Positions 11,950-24,364 of a DNA stretch of 64,000 nt are shown piece by piece. A program made the position numbers and the translations under genes. Origin of the DNA: Panopea generosa (taxonomy: Eukaryota; Mollusca; Bivalvia; Adapedonta; Hiatellidae); NCBI GenBank assembly GCA_029582155.1, contig CM055895.1, forward strand, positions 58,848,028 to 58,912,027, read 5' to 3'. The notes beneath the pieces are model-generated. The model was not told the origin of the DNA, did no database searches, and saw only the letters and a list, made by a program, of their open reading frames with translations. Position 1 is the first letter of the stretch; each line of letters begins with the position of its first letter.

Positions 11950-14900
11950 AGAACAAAACACAACAGCTAACAGGCACACCATTGTAATTTCCATAAAAAA
12001 ACTCCGCCATTGCTACGCCTGATCTCATACTTCCTGCCCTACAATCTTTCGAAAGCATAATTACTCGCATAAATCATCTTTGAGAAAAAATTGGTATTAT
12101 ATCTATACTGCTATAGAGTAAAGCATTAACTCATTTCTTCAAAGTCGATACAATAGAAAAAGCAAGAAGATGCTAGCCTATTGTAAAACATGATTATCAA
12201 TATAATGATAATAATGATAGAAATACACAATAATAATAATAATAATATTAATAGTGTCATGAAAATTAATAAAGAAATATGTTTTTCGATAATATTCATT
12301 TGGAAAATCAATTGATATATGCTCAAATGCTTATACATATATTATTCTTATTTATACCATAAACGTGAATAAAATGTAAACAGGAAGGCTTTTAGTTTCT
12401 ATGTTTGTAGATAAAACAGTTACACCTTTTTTTTACTTAATTAATGGATTAGAATTAAAGGCAGATGACTCATGCTTTTGACGGGGATTATACATGTTTT
12501 GGTTTAGAAAAGATCTTAAATATTTTTGATCAATATTGAATTTAAAGTAAATAGTAAATGTATGTCTTTAATACAAGGAATCAAGAATACGTATGTAACG
12601 CTATTAAAACAGTGGTTGTATTGTAATTCAATTAATAAATACGTTCTAACCTGTGTGATATCAGTTTATGACTTTGAGTGTTTCGTTAATTTACGGAGAA
12701 TATAACATTAGTGCCTTGGATTTTGTAGCATTTTATTGCGTGTTAAACCGGCCAAGTGAAGTAAAACGATCCGCTAACAATCTCTTAGCAATTATGTCAT
12801 AGATTAAATGATTGTCTACCTTTGACGTATCAGCTGATCTGCTCAAGTTTATCTTCCATCGTCTGTCAAATCTAGATAAAGACAGTTTCAAAAGCGTTTT
12901 GATATAAGTTGGCTGGCGGCAGCTGGGTTTTTATATGTGATCTATCTGTGTCGGCCGGTTCATTTTACTTAATTTGCGTTTGAACAATATTTTAAATTTG
13001 TCGCAAAAGATTTCCATGCAAGTTTAAATAAAATTGATCATTTTAAATTAATCTGCAGGGTAGTAAATGAAATATTGAATATAGAGTGTAACCATATTTA
13101 AAATTATATATATATATAAAATTCAATGTATCATACTTTCATGTTTAGATACACTCTTCAAGCTGTTGTTACCATAAAGTATGTTTAAACATTAGAAAAT
13201 AATACATTACCCATGTTAGATTAGAATATGATTTCAATATGATATCGATTTGATCCGTCATATTGGTGATTTTAGAAATAATCTGAACAGCGATGGTTTG
13301 ATGGTCGTCAAGCACCGCGTGTGTGATATTCATTGTTATAATTATTGTAATTCCGATTTCAAGACGATTTCAGGACGATTGACGTCTCCGATATAATGAC
13401 TAGATTCATTTTAAACGTAATTCTATTGTATTTCAAATATCGAAAATGTTTTATTTCGTGATACACTGTCTTTAAGCTAACTTAATAAGATTTGAAACAG
13501 ATAGATATCTTTAAAAGATATACATCTTTAAAAGATATACATGATTTGTTTTAATGATCTTTTCGTTGGGATATAAATTGCTAAATAAAACGTTTATTCT
13601 AGTATTTTCAGTTGCCATTAACCTTTGACAATATAAACCATTGAGGTTTAGTCATAAACCAGGTAATAAATATGTCAAAGATGAACATAAATCAGACATA
13701 AAAGTAAAAAAAATGTGTTATTAATATCGAGATCGCTTAAACAATAACAAAACATACATTTCATTATCTCTGTTGTTTTATAATCATTCCACTAGCAAGC
13801 TATGTTTTATAGTTGGTTTGCGTGGTAAACTGCTGTTAGATGTTACGTGTTGACGTTGGACATGAATTAATTACATTAAGATTGAACATCAGTGAATAAT
13901 TTAACAAAGTTACCACTTCAATAGATATCATATTCTTTTACAATGACAAATGGATGTTTTAAAGAAAACACAGGATCACTTCTATATCGCAATCGACCGT
14001 CGGTATTATGACTGTTTCAGTGTTAGGATATTGATAATATTACATGTACATATAGGTTATGTTACATATATTTGAAATATATGAAGTATTTCTTTCCTTA
14101 AACACATGTAGAGAATGGTGTCCATCATTTTTCCCATGAAGGCATACACATGCACATTCAGTTTTAGCTTTGGGTATAATTTTATATACAGCTAAACATG
14201 TTCGTGATTTGCAATTATATAATTAACGGATTTGACGTCATGAAACGTGTTATGTTTATCTAAACCCCTGTAGGGTTCATTTACTTTGCACGTGTTGCAG
14301 TTAACTTAATATTTTATGAACTTTTAAAAAATAACATTTATTCCCTAATTATATTAATGACCATGCTTGTATTCTTTCCTATTTAATTTTGATACAAAAT
14401 ATTTAATAAAGATTTATACAATTACTGCAATGAATGTTATTAAAATGTATACTATATAAGTAGTATCACCTATATAAGGTTTATGAATTGATTGCGAATG
14501 AATCTTATAAAACACAAACCAACAAACATTTTCAAACGTCTTTAGTTTGCAGTTATCAACTAAGAGAGATAGGCAAGTTGAATTGATTGTTTTATTACTC
14601 AAATAAATTTCAAAAGCTTTGAATGCAAGAATTAAAAAAAAAAAGATTGAAAAGTTTAAATACTTAGATGTTACATTTTAGATAAATTAACGGACTTTTA
14701 ATAGTCTGAACCGATAACATTACCGCCTTGTATTTTTTATGAAGAAGAGACATTTGATAGTAAAATCAATTAACTTAAGCAATTTTTTCTCCTTATGCAA
14801 AAAAAAACATATCGACACAATTGACTCAAGTATAGCACTGATATATTTTATTGTAGTAATGTTTTGGCATTTGACAAAAAAATCCCATTAATATAGCAAA

Positions 14901-15980
14901 CCTGCAAATAAATACATAATTTATTTTTACACTCTGTCAAGAAAACTAATTGAATGTGATTGCGAGCACATAATGGTTTGAAACTAAACAAGTGTTGCAC
15001 AATAAAATAAATCTGCCATTTTACGTTTAAGGACCATCCATTTTGCTTTATTGAAGTGGTTGAATTGCCAGGTAATATTTTTCTTAATAGTTTTCTGTCT
15101 ATATATATCAGTGCATTTGATATAAATGCGCAAATTTATTGTGTTGCATGGGTAACGCTCTACGATAAAATGATTTCTAAGAAAAACAATAAAAAATCAG
15201 ACTCTTTTATAAAGACATCACCTAGCATACTAGGTCAAATCTGCATTTTTTTCTCTCGAGAATTTACAAATGGGCTCCTTGATTAAAAACAATGTTTACA
15301 CTGTTTAACATTAGAGAAATGCGCTTCTAGAACACTGAACACGTTATTTCCGGTTTTAAAGATACCGTTTATTCATATAAAGTTCTCTGTTCGTCTAAAT
15401 ATGCAGAAAAAACATAGGATTGACCAGATCTCTTTTCACAATTTCATTGGCTTGATGACACCTCTTAATTATTGCTGACAATTGTGTACATTTGTTGTCT
15501 TGTATCACTACGTATCTTTATACTGTTATAGCTTCATCAAACATCAAACCCAATGACATCCTAATATATGAGCAGAACTCATGAAAATGTTCCAATGTTC
15601 TCATATGCACAACGAAATATGTAACATTTTATACATTTTCAACAAAAAATACCCAACCGATTTACAAATGTCTAATTTCTTGTAAGGGAGGTAATTCTTA
15701 AGTGAGATACTGTATAGTTTATTTACTGAAATATGTTCCGTCGACACGTGGTTATCACAACCAATTCACAGTATGTTGATTCAATGACGGCCAATCGTTT
15801 ATATATCATATACATTCTTATCGTCAAATATACACACACCACAATCGTACATGAAACAGACATAGAATACTTTTGTTTATAAAAATGACAATACAAACAA
15901 TTGTTGTGTGGCAAGAGTAACTGGTTACTGAATTGAAACGATGGGAAAAAAAACTGCAAATGGGGATATTCTTTATTAAG
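11950..15980. other. AT-rich DNA without a supported gene
   Basis: Only short low-complexity tracts are visible: AT/AAT-rich near 12190-12260, (TA)n near 13106-13120, and a duplicated TCTTTAAAAGATATACAT near 13509-13540. No splice-flanked coding stretch was found. Confidence 0.5.
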
Positions 15981-15983
15981 AAT

Positions 15984-16725
15984 GAATATACCTTTTAATT
16001 TTTTTTCGAAATCAGTGGTATAATTAGTATATTATGAAACTAGAAGTAATTTCCAATATGAATATGTATTTTTTTCAGCGGTAAATATGAAATATATTTA
16101 TATGTGACGTCGTAAACATGGCCTTGTTCAACCTTTTTGACGTCCCAATTTATAGCAGCAAAATCGCTCATTTTTTCGACCTCAGTTGAGTTATATCAAA
16201 TATACAGAAACGAAACACATATCACCACGTACAGATTTGACGGATGTATGGATTTACAAATGCAAAAATTACCACGAACGCCAAATTATGAAAATGCTAG
16301 CGAAAAACGGGAACTATTTTTCTCGATTTTTTTTATACTACATATTGTTCAATTATTGTGATAGCAATTATAATAGCGTGTCTGTTTGGTACACGTACAA
16401 AACTGTCATTTTCATTTCACTTACACGGAACTGGATTCCGTTTGTAAATCCATACATCAGTCAAATGTGTATGTGGTGATATATGTTTGTATTCTGTACA
16501 ATAGGTATAACTCAACTGAGGTCGAAATATACGAGATTTTGCTACTATAGATTGATATGGACGTCAAAAAGGACAAACATGGCCATGTTTACGTTGTCAC
16601 ATATGAATATATGTTATATTTACCGCAGTAAAAAATACATATTCATATTGGAAATTTTTTCTAGTTTCATTATACGGTATACCAAATATACTACTGATTT
16701 CGAAAATAATTTAAAAGGTATATTC
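15984..16725. mobile_element. Long inverted-repeat (foldback/MITE-like) element
   Basis: The left end GAATATACCTTTTAA and TTTCGAAATCAGTGG are mirrored at the right end near 16692-16725. Arms of roughly 275-300 bp match through GATTTGACGG and TGGATTTACAAA (left near 16255, right near 16437). The central loop is about 150 bp. No transposase is present. The overlapping short frames here are arm and loop artefacts. Confidence 0.85.
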
Positions 16726-17229
16726 CTCCCTAAAACATGTTTTAAGGCATATCAAAAATAATCGATTCAAAGTTACTCGATAATTGGCCAAGTTCACCAT
16801 TGCAAGGTGTAAGTAAAGTGGGAAATTACTACATTTGTATTTCTTATGGAACCAATTCTTAATTGAGTACCTTATATACCTGTCTTACATGTATCGAATA
16901 AATAAAACCGATAAATTGTTTACAACCGTTCTAAAGGTAACACAAATGGATTGCAGTTGTTAAAAAAAAGAGACACAAGTAAAACTTATATTTCTGTAAA
17001 TATATATATTGTAAGTTATAATCGACGCAGATTCACTTGAACGCTTGGCAAAAGTCAGAGTTATTATAATTATTATTAAATGAACGGGAAGACGGAGATA
17101 AGGAATGCATGCAGTGCCTCATTTCGTTCAAGGTCATTGTATGTGTAGCTGCATACACTTCTAAAATTGTGACGTCAGTAGTCACATTTTCTGTGCGTAT
17201 GTATTGTTTATATTGTTACTGCAAACCTA

Positions 17230-17885
17230 AGTCTACATGGAGAGTCGATTTACGGCTTAGACATTTTGGAATGTTGATTCACGATTGCAGATCTGGGTCT
17301 GTTTGAATATATATCTACGATATGTCCATGTGAATCTACGATTGTTGATTTGGATCTACATTGTAATGTCGATCTATGATCTGGATAGTTTTGATGTTGA
17401 TCTGCGATTGCTGAGTTGGGTCTACATTGTAATGTAGATCAACGACATGGATATTTTTTAATGTTGATCTGCGATTGCTGATTTGGATCTACATTGTAAT
17501 GTCGATCTACGAACTTGATTCTTTTTAATGTTGATCTACGATTGCTAATTTGGATCTACATTGTAATGTCGATCTACGAACTTGATATTTTAATGTTGAT
17601 CTACGATTGCTGCTTTGGATCTATATTGTAATGTCGATTTACTACCTAGAGACTTTGTAATGTTGATTTAAGATTACTTATTTGGATCTACATTGTAATA
17701 TCGATCTATTACCTACATACTTTTTAATGTTGATTTAAGATTGCTGATTTGGATCTACATTGTAGTGTCGATCTTTTACTTAGATACTTTTTAATGTTGG
17801 TTTAAGATTGCTGATTTGGATCTACATTGTAATGTCGATCTACGACCTAGATATTTATAATATTGATATTCGATTGATGAACCCA
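17230..17885. repeat. Tandem repeat of about 62 bp, ~10 units
   Basis: The unit core is GATTTGGATCTACATTGTAA, then TGTCGATCTACGA, then TTTTTAATGTTGAT. Copies drift in length by a few bases. The whole array is built from alternating GATCTAC-like words. Confidence 0.85.
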
Positions 17886-17999
17886 TAGCCAAAGTCACGC
17901 AATTGTATAATGTATTTATTACGTTACGACTGCTATCGTGTCATAAGAAAACCTCACCATTAAAATGGGTTATGCTTATTTGAGGTGTCACAACTGTAC

Positions 18000-18460
18000 A
18001 AAATCCCTCAATATAACTTTTAGTAAATTGTCAATATTGTCCTGTCTCTGACCAATTCCCAGACCTTCTGATCCATATACTGGTCCTGTTTCCTTGTAGA
18101 GCAATTATATGTCTCCAGAATTATCCAAAGAAAGTGGTACCATAAAGGTTTAACTTTTCCACAAATTTGAAATTTCTCAGGTTAATGTTAATATTTACAC
18201 TGCACAGCTGACACTTTCGCCGCATTACCACCACATCCCTGACTGCATGTTCTCGGAAAGTAGTTCTGAAAAACTACACAAAAATACCTCTGATTTATCA
18301 ACAACACCACTATTTTAGCTCACAGACATATATATCTGCACTTAATCACCATTTTCAATAAAACATATGACCATGAAACCTACACTTCAGTTTTACTATA
18401 GACTCATTTCAGGACCCCCTGCGACCCGGAAGCACTTCCGTAGTGGTGTGACACCCATAT
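18000..18460. other. Unidentified block ending in a GGAAGCACTTCC motif
   Basis: Higher-complexity DNA than its surroundings, possibly a transposon remnant. No frame of useful length is open. It ends at the first copy of the 29-bp motif described in the next entry. Confidence 0.35.
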
Positions 18461-18715
18461 AAAAAACAAGGTTGAATGTTGTAGGCAAACTATGCTTTTA
18501 AAAGTTTTAACATGGCCTAACAAACAAGTTAAAACTACTGACCTAGCTGACATTTTAGCTAAACGTCACATAAACCTTTTTGAAATGTTTATTGGTTTAA
18601 CACATTATTTGACAATTATGTCGAGTTTCCGAGAGCCAACATAAATGACAAAAAAATTAGTAATTTTTCAATAATTACTTTACGAGCCGGAAGCACTACC
18701 GTAGTAGTGTGACAC
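18426..18715. repeat. Direct repeat pair around CCGGAAGCACTTCCG
   Basis: CCGGAAGCACTTCCGTAGTG with GTGTGACAC (18426-18454) recurs as a near copy at 18687-18715, 261 bp apart and in the same orientation. A third partial copy (CGGAAGCACTTCCATG) lies at 55187. The core GGAAGCACTTCC is almost palindromic. It may mark the ends of a dispersed element. Confidence 0.6.
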
Positions 18716-18724
18716 ATTGAACCT

Positions 18725-19700
18725 ACATAGCACGTGCCTGTTTGGCGGAAGAATTATTGACAGTTTGTTATCCCTTTACTCTATTTATAGAAGAACAAAA
18801 TACTCGTCAGTTGAGACTCGTCTTATTTCGGTCGTCTGACAATCAGAGGAAATCATACAATGTTCCTCCTCCGAACATGCTCCTGCTTCTTATAATCGAA
18901 TAATCATAACCTAGTGCAGTACATTTCTTGAATTTTGTCGTAAACATGTTTACCTTACGAAGCTTGCAGATCACTTCAATATAAAAACAGAAACAGGAAA
19001 ATGTAATTAATGTTGATGGTAGTCGTGTTATAGTAATAAAATAAAGTTATTTAATTTCATATCGAAGCATTTTGCAAAATGAAGTAAATTCCATATGACG
19101 CGGTTTGTGGGTATATTTTCTTCCGTTTTAGGAATCTGGAAAAAATAGAAAATCAGAATCATCTGTCTTACTCAGAATATAAGTTCATTCATTTTATAAA
19201 AAAAAATTAAGATTATATAATAAGATATGTTTCTTCAGATTTTGTTTTCTTCTCTCCGACCAATTCTGTCCTAATCCTTAACTTTCTTTCTGATAACACG
19301 TTCATAAGTAAGTATATATGGAGAAGTATATATGAGAAATATAAATTTTATTATGTATGTAACGATAAATTGTATGTAAATGTCCTATGAAAATGGAGAA
19401 AAAAATAAAAAGTAAAAACAACAAAAAACTTCAGAATCGGAAACGTTACACTTGCTGAACTAAAGTTAACTTAGATAAATGTTTAATATCATTAGTTTCC
19501 ATTTAAAACGATTTATCGATATCAATTTTATCGTCTTTAATTCCATGTACTGCCCCTTACAATAGTAGCTAAGTGGACGGTTCCACATAAGTTAATTCAC
19601 ATTATGACTTCAATGTACAAATGTTGGTTGTTAAGGCTTTACAACACAGTTGAATTTTGTTCTTCATTCTATATTATATAAGGTAAATGATTTCCATGGT
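18725..19700. other. No recognisable feature
   Basis: AT-rich DNA without a supported exon or repeat on either strand. Confidence 0.45.
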
Positions 19701-19992
19701 AAATTTTTTTTTCCACATAGAATCTTTTTTAAGATTTTGTTTCATAGCTGGAATTTATCCGCACATAAAAAGCAACAATAATTAGTAGATTGACTAGTTT
19801 TGTTTTTTAAAAAATAATGACATGCAAATCCTATACAAGTCATTTTGAACACCATGATGCCTTCTTGCAGAATATTCTACGCTCTTTTTTGATTTACTCA
19901 CCTCAAGAAAACATAGCCGCTATGAACCATTTTACAAATATTTCAAACCAAATTACATTGAACTTTCTTAAGTGCAGGAATCATGTATAGAA
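19700..19992 (+). mobile_element. Dispersed repeat E, copy 1
   Basis: Shares GAATCTTTTTTAAG, a CACATAAAAA block, TATGAACCATTTTACAAATA and TTTCTTAAGTGCAGGAATCA with the copies at 51220-51560 and 58760-59090. Non-coding; class unknown. Confidence 0.65.
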
Positions 19993-19999
19993 GAATTCT

Positions 20000-21540
20000 A
20001 CATTATTCGCTTATAATTGGTGACATATTAAGCAGGTGTTGTTTCAACTCAGTCTTGCTCATTGCTCTCTATTAATCAGTGGTGTATATTCCCTGCACAC
20101 ATTAAATAAAACTGTCGATACACATAATTGAATTTTCTTATATATGTAGCAACAATACCAATCATATTAATAAGAGAAGATTTATTCTAGCTTTATGGAT
20201 ATTAGATGTACTCGTATACTGATCAGTAACATTTTTGGTTAATTATTATTCACTACGCGTAAATATTAGATATTTAACAATTACGGTCCGTCAATTTCAT
20301 TACTCGCGCATCGAATTGTTGTAGCAGGTAAACGTCATGTATTGGCTTTTTTTGTTAACATCTTGTGTAAGCATTTACATCATACTAGGATGTGGTTTTT
20401 GCGGAATGAACTTGGTAATTATATAATTATTAGTCTAGAGGGGATCATCTAAGATGTCAAAACAATCAGAAAACATAGGTATGTGAGGAGTGAAAACATA
20501 GCTCGAGCAGGGGTAAGATTACTATCACACACGTGCTTTTAAGTGATGAGGATGATAAACTACAATTTAATCATTTCTGGTTAGTTATCAGAATCAATGT
20601 AGGAATGAACCATTAATGTATAATAAATACAAATTCAATTTATTTTTAATAGTTGTAAAATATAATCTAACAAGGAAACTTATGAATATATATTTTGTTT
20701 TTCATGCCAGCAAAAATAACGTTACCCCTGCAAGATACGGTTAACAAAAATGTTTTGTCTTAAATCCAATTAAAAAAACTTTCAATTGCTTTTTGTCGTT
20801 CGTTAATGTATTGCATTGCTTTTTCCGATTTGGATTGAAGTATTTTTAAGTTTGAGTAAATACGTCTTCAAACATATATACATGAACTTATTATTTAATA
20901 TATTATACATCTTCTAAAAATAAAACATCTGCTAGTTATAATATGCATTACGTATTAAAAACGTACTCATGTATTATTCCATTTATTCAAAGCATTTAGT
21001 GATGAATTATGGTAGTGAATTTCTATGTATCAGCATCAATACTATGTAATAATAGTCTCATGCAAATATGTGCTTTTTTGTAAAATAACAAAAAAGCAGA
21101 TTGACCATATTTAAACTGATATGAATGAATTCAATTTTATTTCTTCAGACATTGTTTTATATTTTTCTATTAACGGATGATTAACTGCGTGTTTTTCTCC
21201 TCTGCTTCTTTGTTATCACGTTATAAATCGTATTACATTGGTTTTAATAGGATATGTCGTTTATTTCGGGTAAACAATATGATTAAACTTTAAGATGGCA
21301 TGGATATGATTAAATGTATTATATTAAGATACAATAATGGTTTCTTTATTTCGAAAGTGCTTCAGATTTGAATTTTACGCTCACAGTGAAGTATTTCCTC
21401 TTCAAATAAATCATCTTTTAGAACGCATTTCCTTGTAAAAATAAATCACACAACAGGACGCAAATGCTTTTTGTCGAAGCGGAAAAACTAATAAACAATC
21501 GAGTATATATAAAACAATATTCGCTACAAACTGAAGGAAT
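20000..21540. other. AT-rich DNA without a supported feature
   Basis: No exon, RNA gene or repeat convincing enough to name. Confidence 0.45.
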
Positions 21541-21547
21541 TCAAACA

Positions 21548-21548
<1 letters not shown>

Positions 21549-21627
<79 letters not shown>

Positions 21628-21635
21628 AAGAGAGA

Positions 21636-21680
<45 letters not shown>
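21549..21680. repeat. Compound (TG)n-(GA)n microsatellite
   Basis: A (TG)n run of about 65 bp passes directly into about 60 bp of (GA)n. The two runs meet at 21616. Confidence 0.98.
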
Positions 21681-21959
21681 ACATACTGAGAAGTAAAAAA
21701 CAAACATAAAGGAAATGAATATTAAGAAAAATGCAGAAACTGTAGAAAGGGACTTAAGCAATATTGAAGTCATATTTGAGTCCATGTCATTTTATTATTA
21801 ATGGACATGGTGTGCCAGTCAGTCAAAATACATAAGCATACGCCCGCTGTTATCCAGAAGCATAATAAATGATGTATGCAAATGGAATAAAATCCATGAA
21901 TTTAGGAAGCAGACATAATTTTTCTAATTATAGAAATATATACACAAAAAATCGATAAA

Positions 21960-22800
21960 AACTAATATAATTGGATTGAGACTATTATCTATTTCATTAA
22001 CAATAACTGTGAACTTGACCATGTGTACTTTAATATCATCCACAAGCTTCATTTTTCTGATAGGAACCACACAAAATATTCCTTTAAAGTATTTTGAAGT
22101 AAACTAAATCTATTAAATTAAAGATATATGTTTATCTTAATAATACTGAACATAACAACATTTCATCAAAATACCTTAAAGGAAACTAAAGTAAATGAAC
22201 GAAAACCGCTTTGCTATTTGTAGTAACAGTGATCTTGACCTTCACCCGATTTACCACAGAACCAATCCGTGGCCTTATTTCTCTGTTAGTTACTATATAA
22301 AACATCGAACTAACTTAAAGGAAACTAAAGTTATTGAACAGAAACCGTTTTTCTATTTTAAGTAACTTTGAGTTTGAATTATTTTTTCTATTAAACTATA
22401 TTAAAGGAAACTTAACTCATCGAACGGTAACCGTTTTGCTATTTTAGTGATATTGGCTTTGACATTGAGCCAATATGACTTTAAACTAACTTAAAGCTTT
22501 CCATTTGTTTTAAAAATCCAAAACACATATTTTTATAAAAATATATTTAAGGAAGTTAAATCGCATGGAAACCGTTTTTTTTTCTAATTACGAAACAGTG
22601 ATCATGACCTTTACCTGAATTGCACTAAAATAATTCAAAGCTTTCTTTTCATGTTAGAAATATAGACAAAATTTCGTCAAAATGTTATAAACCAAAAGTT
22701 GTTGAGAGGAAATAGTTCAGGACGAACGAACGAATGTATGAACGAACATATGGTCAAGGTAACACCGTATGTTTTCCCTTTTGACTTATTCTTCGAATGA
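21960..22800. repeat. Degenerate ~120-bp tandem repeat, probable transposon body
   Basis: Recurring blocks are TTAAAGGAAACTAAAGT, GAACGGTAACCGTTTTGCTA, and GTGATCTTGACCTT with its relatives GTGAACTTGACC and GTGATCATGACC. Five to six units precede a tail with GAACGAACGAATG and GGTCAAGGTAACACCG. Repeats with this AAACCG/CTTGACC pattern are common in molluscs (family knowledge). Confidence 0.65.
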
Positions 22801-23380
22801 CGGGAACATATAATACAATGGCCAAAAACTCATTCTGAAGTGCTCCCCATAGCTGATACAGCTCTCATAACCTAAAACATGTTTTATACAAAATGGATTC
22901 AAAATTAGTTCATACTTTCCAGATAGCAATAAAAAATTCTAAACATATTAAACACACAATCTCATGTTGTTGGTGAATTAAACAGCACGTCATCGCAGGT
23001 ATGTTTTAAAAGATCACCGATAACTTGTTATAAACGAATGTTATGATTCAATAAACTGCAAGGTTTCAAGTATAAGATTAAATAATAAGGCGTTTCCTTA
23101 TTTTATTTTATTTTTTCCTGTTTTATTGACATAGGATGCAAAATAAAATTTGTACTATATCGTTTGTAGCATAAGGCATTGTGCTATTTTGAGATATAAT
23201 GTTAATACTATAAATCGGACTGATGATACTACAAGATTTAAAACGCTAGCTTTTTCATACTTATATATCGATAATTATATAACACAATCTTCAAATGCAC
23301 TTTATAATTTACCTGCAATTAGATTGAGTGCTGGGTGAAATTTTACCATTGAATATACTATATACGGTTTTCGCCACGGT
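22800..23380. other. No recognisable feature
   Basis: AT-rich DNA; nothing supportable seen. Confidence 0.45.
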
Positions 23381-23384
23381 CTTG

Positions 23385-23470
23385 TGTAGTGACAATGACA
23401 ATGACAATAACAAATGTTTTATTACGCAATCTAGGCCTCCGGCCCATAATACATAATTATATTATATCAT
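23385..23470 (-). mobile_element. 3' end of a truncated LINE-like retroelement
   Basis: On the minus strand the order is GGGCCGGAGGCCTAGAT, then AATAAAACATTTG, then a short (TTGTCA)n tail. A polyadenylation-like signal followed by a microsatellite tail is typical of 5'-truncated CR1/L2-type insertions (inference). Confidence 0.5.
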
Positions 23471-24085
23471 ATATAGTGAAAAGTGACAAGTGTTACAAAT
23501 ATATAACGTATATTAATAGAAAAATAACAATTGGTTTGCATTTGTTTATATGTTAAGTGATTGGAAAAAATAAAGTTCTTTTATTAAGTAGTGTCCTTGA
23601 GCAAGACATTTTATTTGCATATGATCAGTATTGACTCTATTCAAGAAGACTTCAAACATGAACTGTAATAATTCACTATCGATGTAACGTAAAAGCAAAC
23701 AACGATGCAACAACCACTTATACCATCGAATGAGGGGAAACAAAATCTTTTCACCAGACGCACGTAATGAGATTTTTTATTATCAGTGGAAATCCTTATA
23801 AAGGTGACGTGACGTACACTCAACACATTGTTTATTTAAAACACAGCATAATGTAGCATGCCTAATGTGCAAGAATTCTTCCACTTGTGGTTAAAAACAT
23901 ATTTGCAATTTATATGTATAATGCTTTCATCTGTATGACGTTACACGAAACTCTCAAGACACCTGTATTGCTCAATAAAACACGTCTTAATCTGTATACA
24001 ATGGTGATTGTACTTGTATCTTTATCGTTTTCATGATTTATATCTTGTTAAATTACCAATTATGACATTAGGTTTCTTGATTTAT
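23470..24085. other. No recognisable feature
   Basis: AT-rich DNA; short frames only, no splice-flanked exon. Confidence 0.45.
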
Positions 24086-24094
24086 TATGTGAAA

Positions 24095-24330
24095 ATTGGG
24101 AAATCGCGGTGGTCTAGTAGTTAGCATACTTGTTTCAAGACAACAAGGTCCGGGATCAAAGCCCTGTTGGTGTTCGTCCGGGTTTTTCATACACACTCCA
24201 ACAGAGCTTTATAGTGGCAAGATACATTGCATGCAAATCATTCGGAGGGGATTCAAAGCAGTCAGTCTCATGTAGAGGGAGAGTCATACCCAGTGCACGA
24301 ACAATATCTCACGAAACTCTTGTGTTAATC
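24095..24330 (+). mobile_element. tRNA-derived SINE head abutting a minisatellite
   Basis: GTGGTCTAGTAGTTAGCATA is a good box A, and GTCCGGGATCAAAGCCC carries box B, with tRNA-like spacing (about 50 bp). The body (TCCGGGTTTTTCATACAC, then GGGAGAGTCATACCCAGTG) runs to about 24330. The 82-bp array begins a few tens of bases later. Confidence 0.65.
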
Positions 24331-24364
24331 AGTGATTCAAAAACTCGTAAACCTGTGCATTTTG

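Noticed and set aside
16137-16761. Three frames of 74-97 codons
   Set aside because: Lie within the arms and loop of the inverted repeat, with no similarity to a transposase.
17109-17306. 65-codon cysteine-containing frame
   Set aside because: Runs into the 62-bp repeat and lacks splice sites or a signal peptide.
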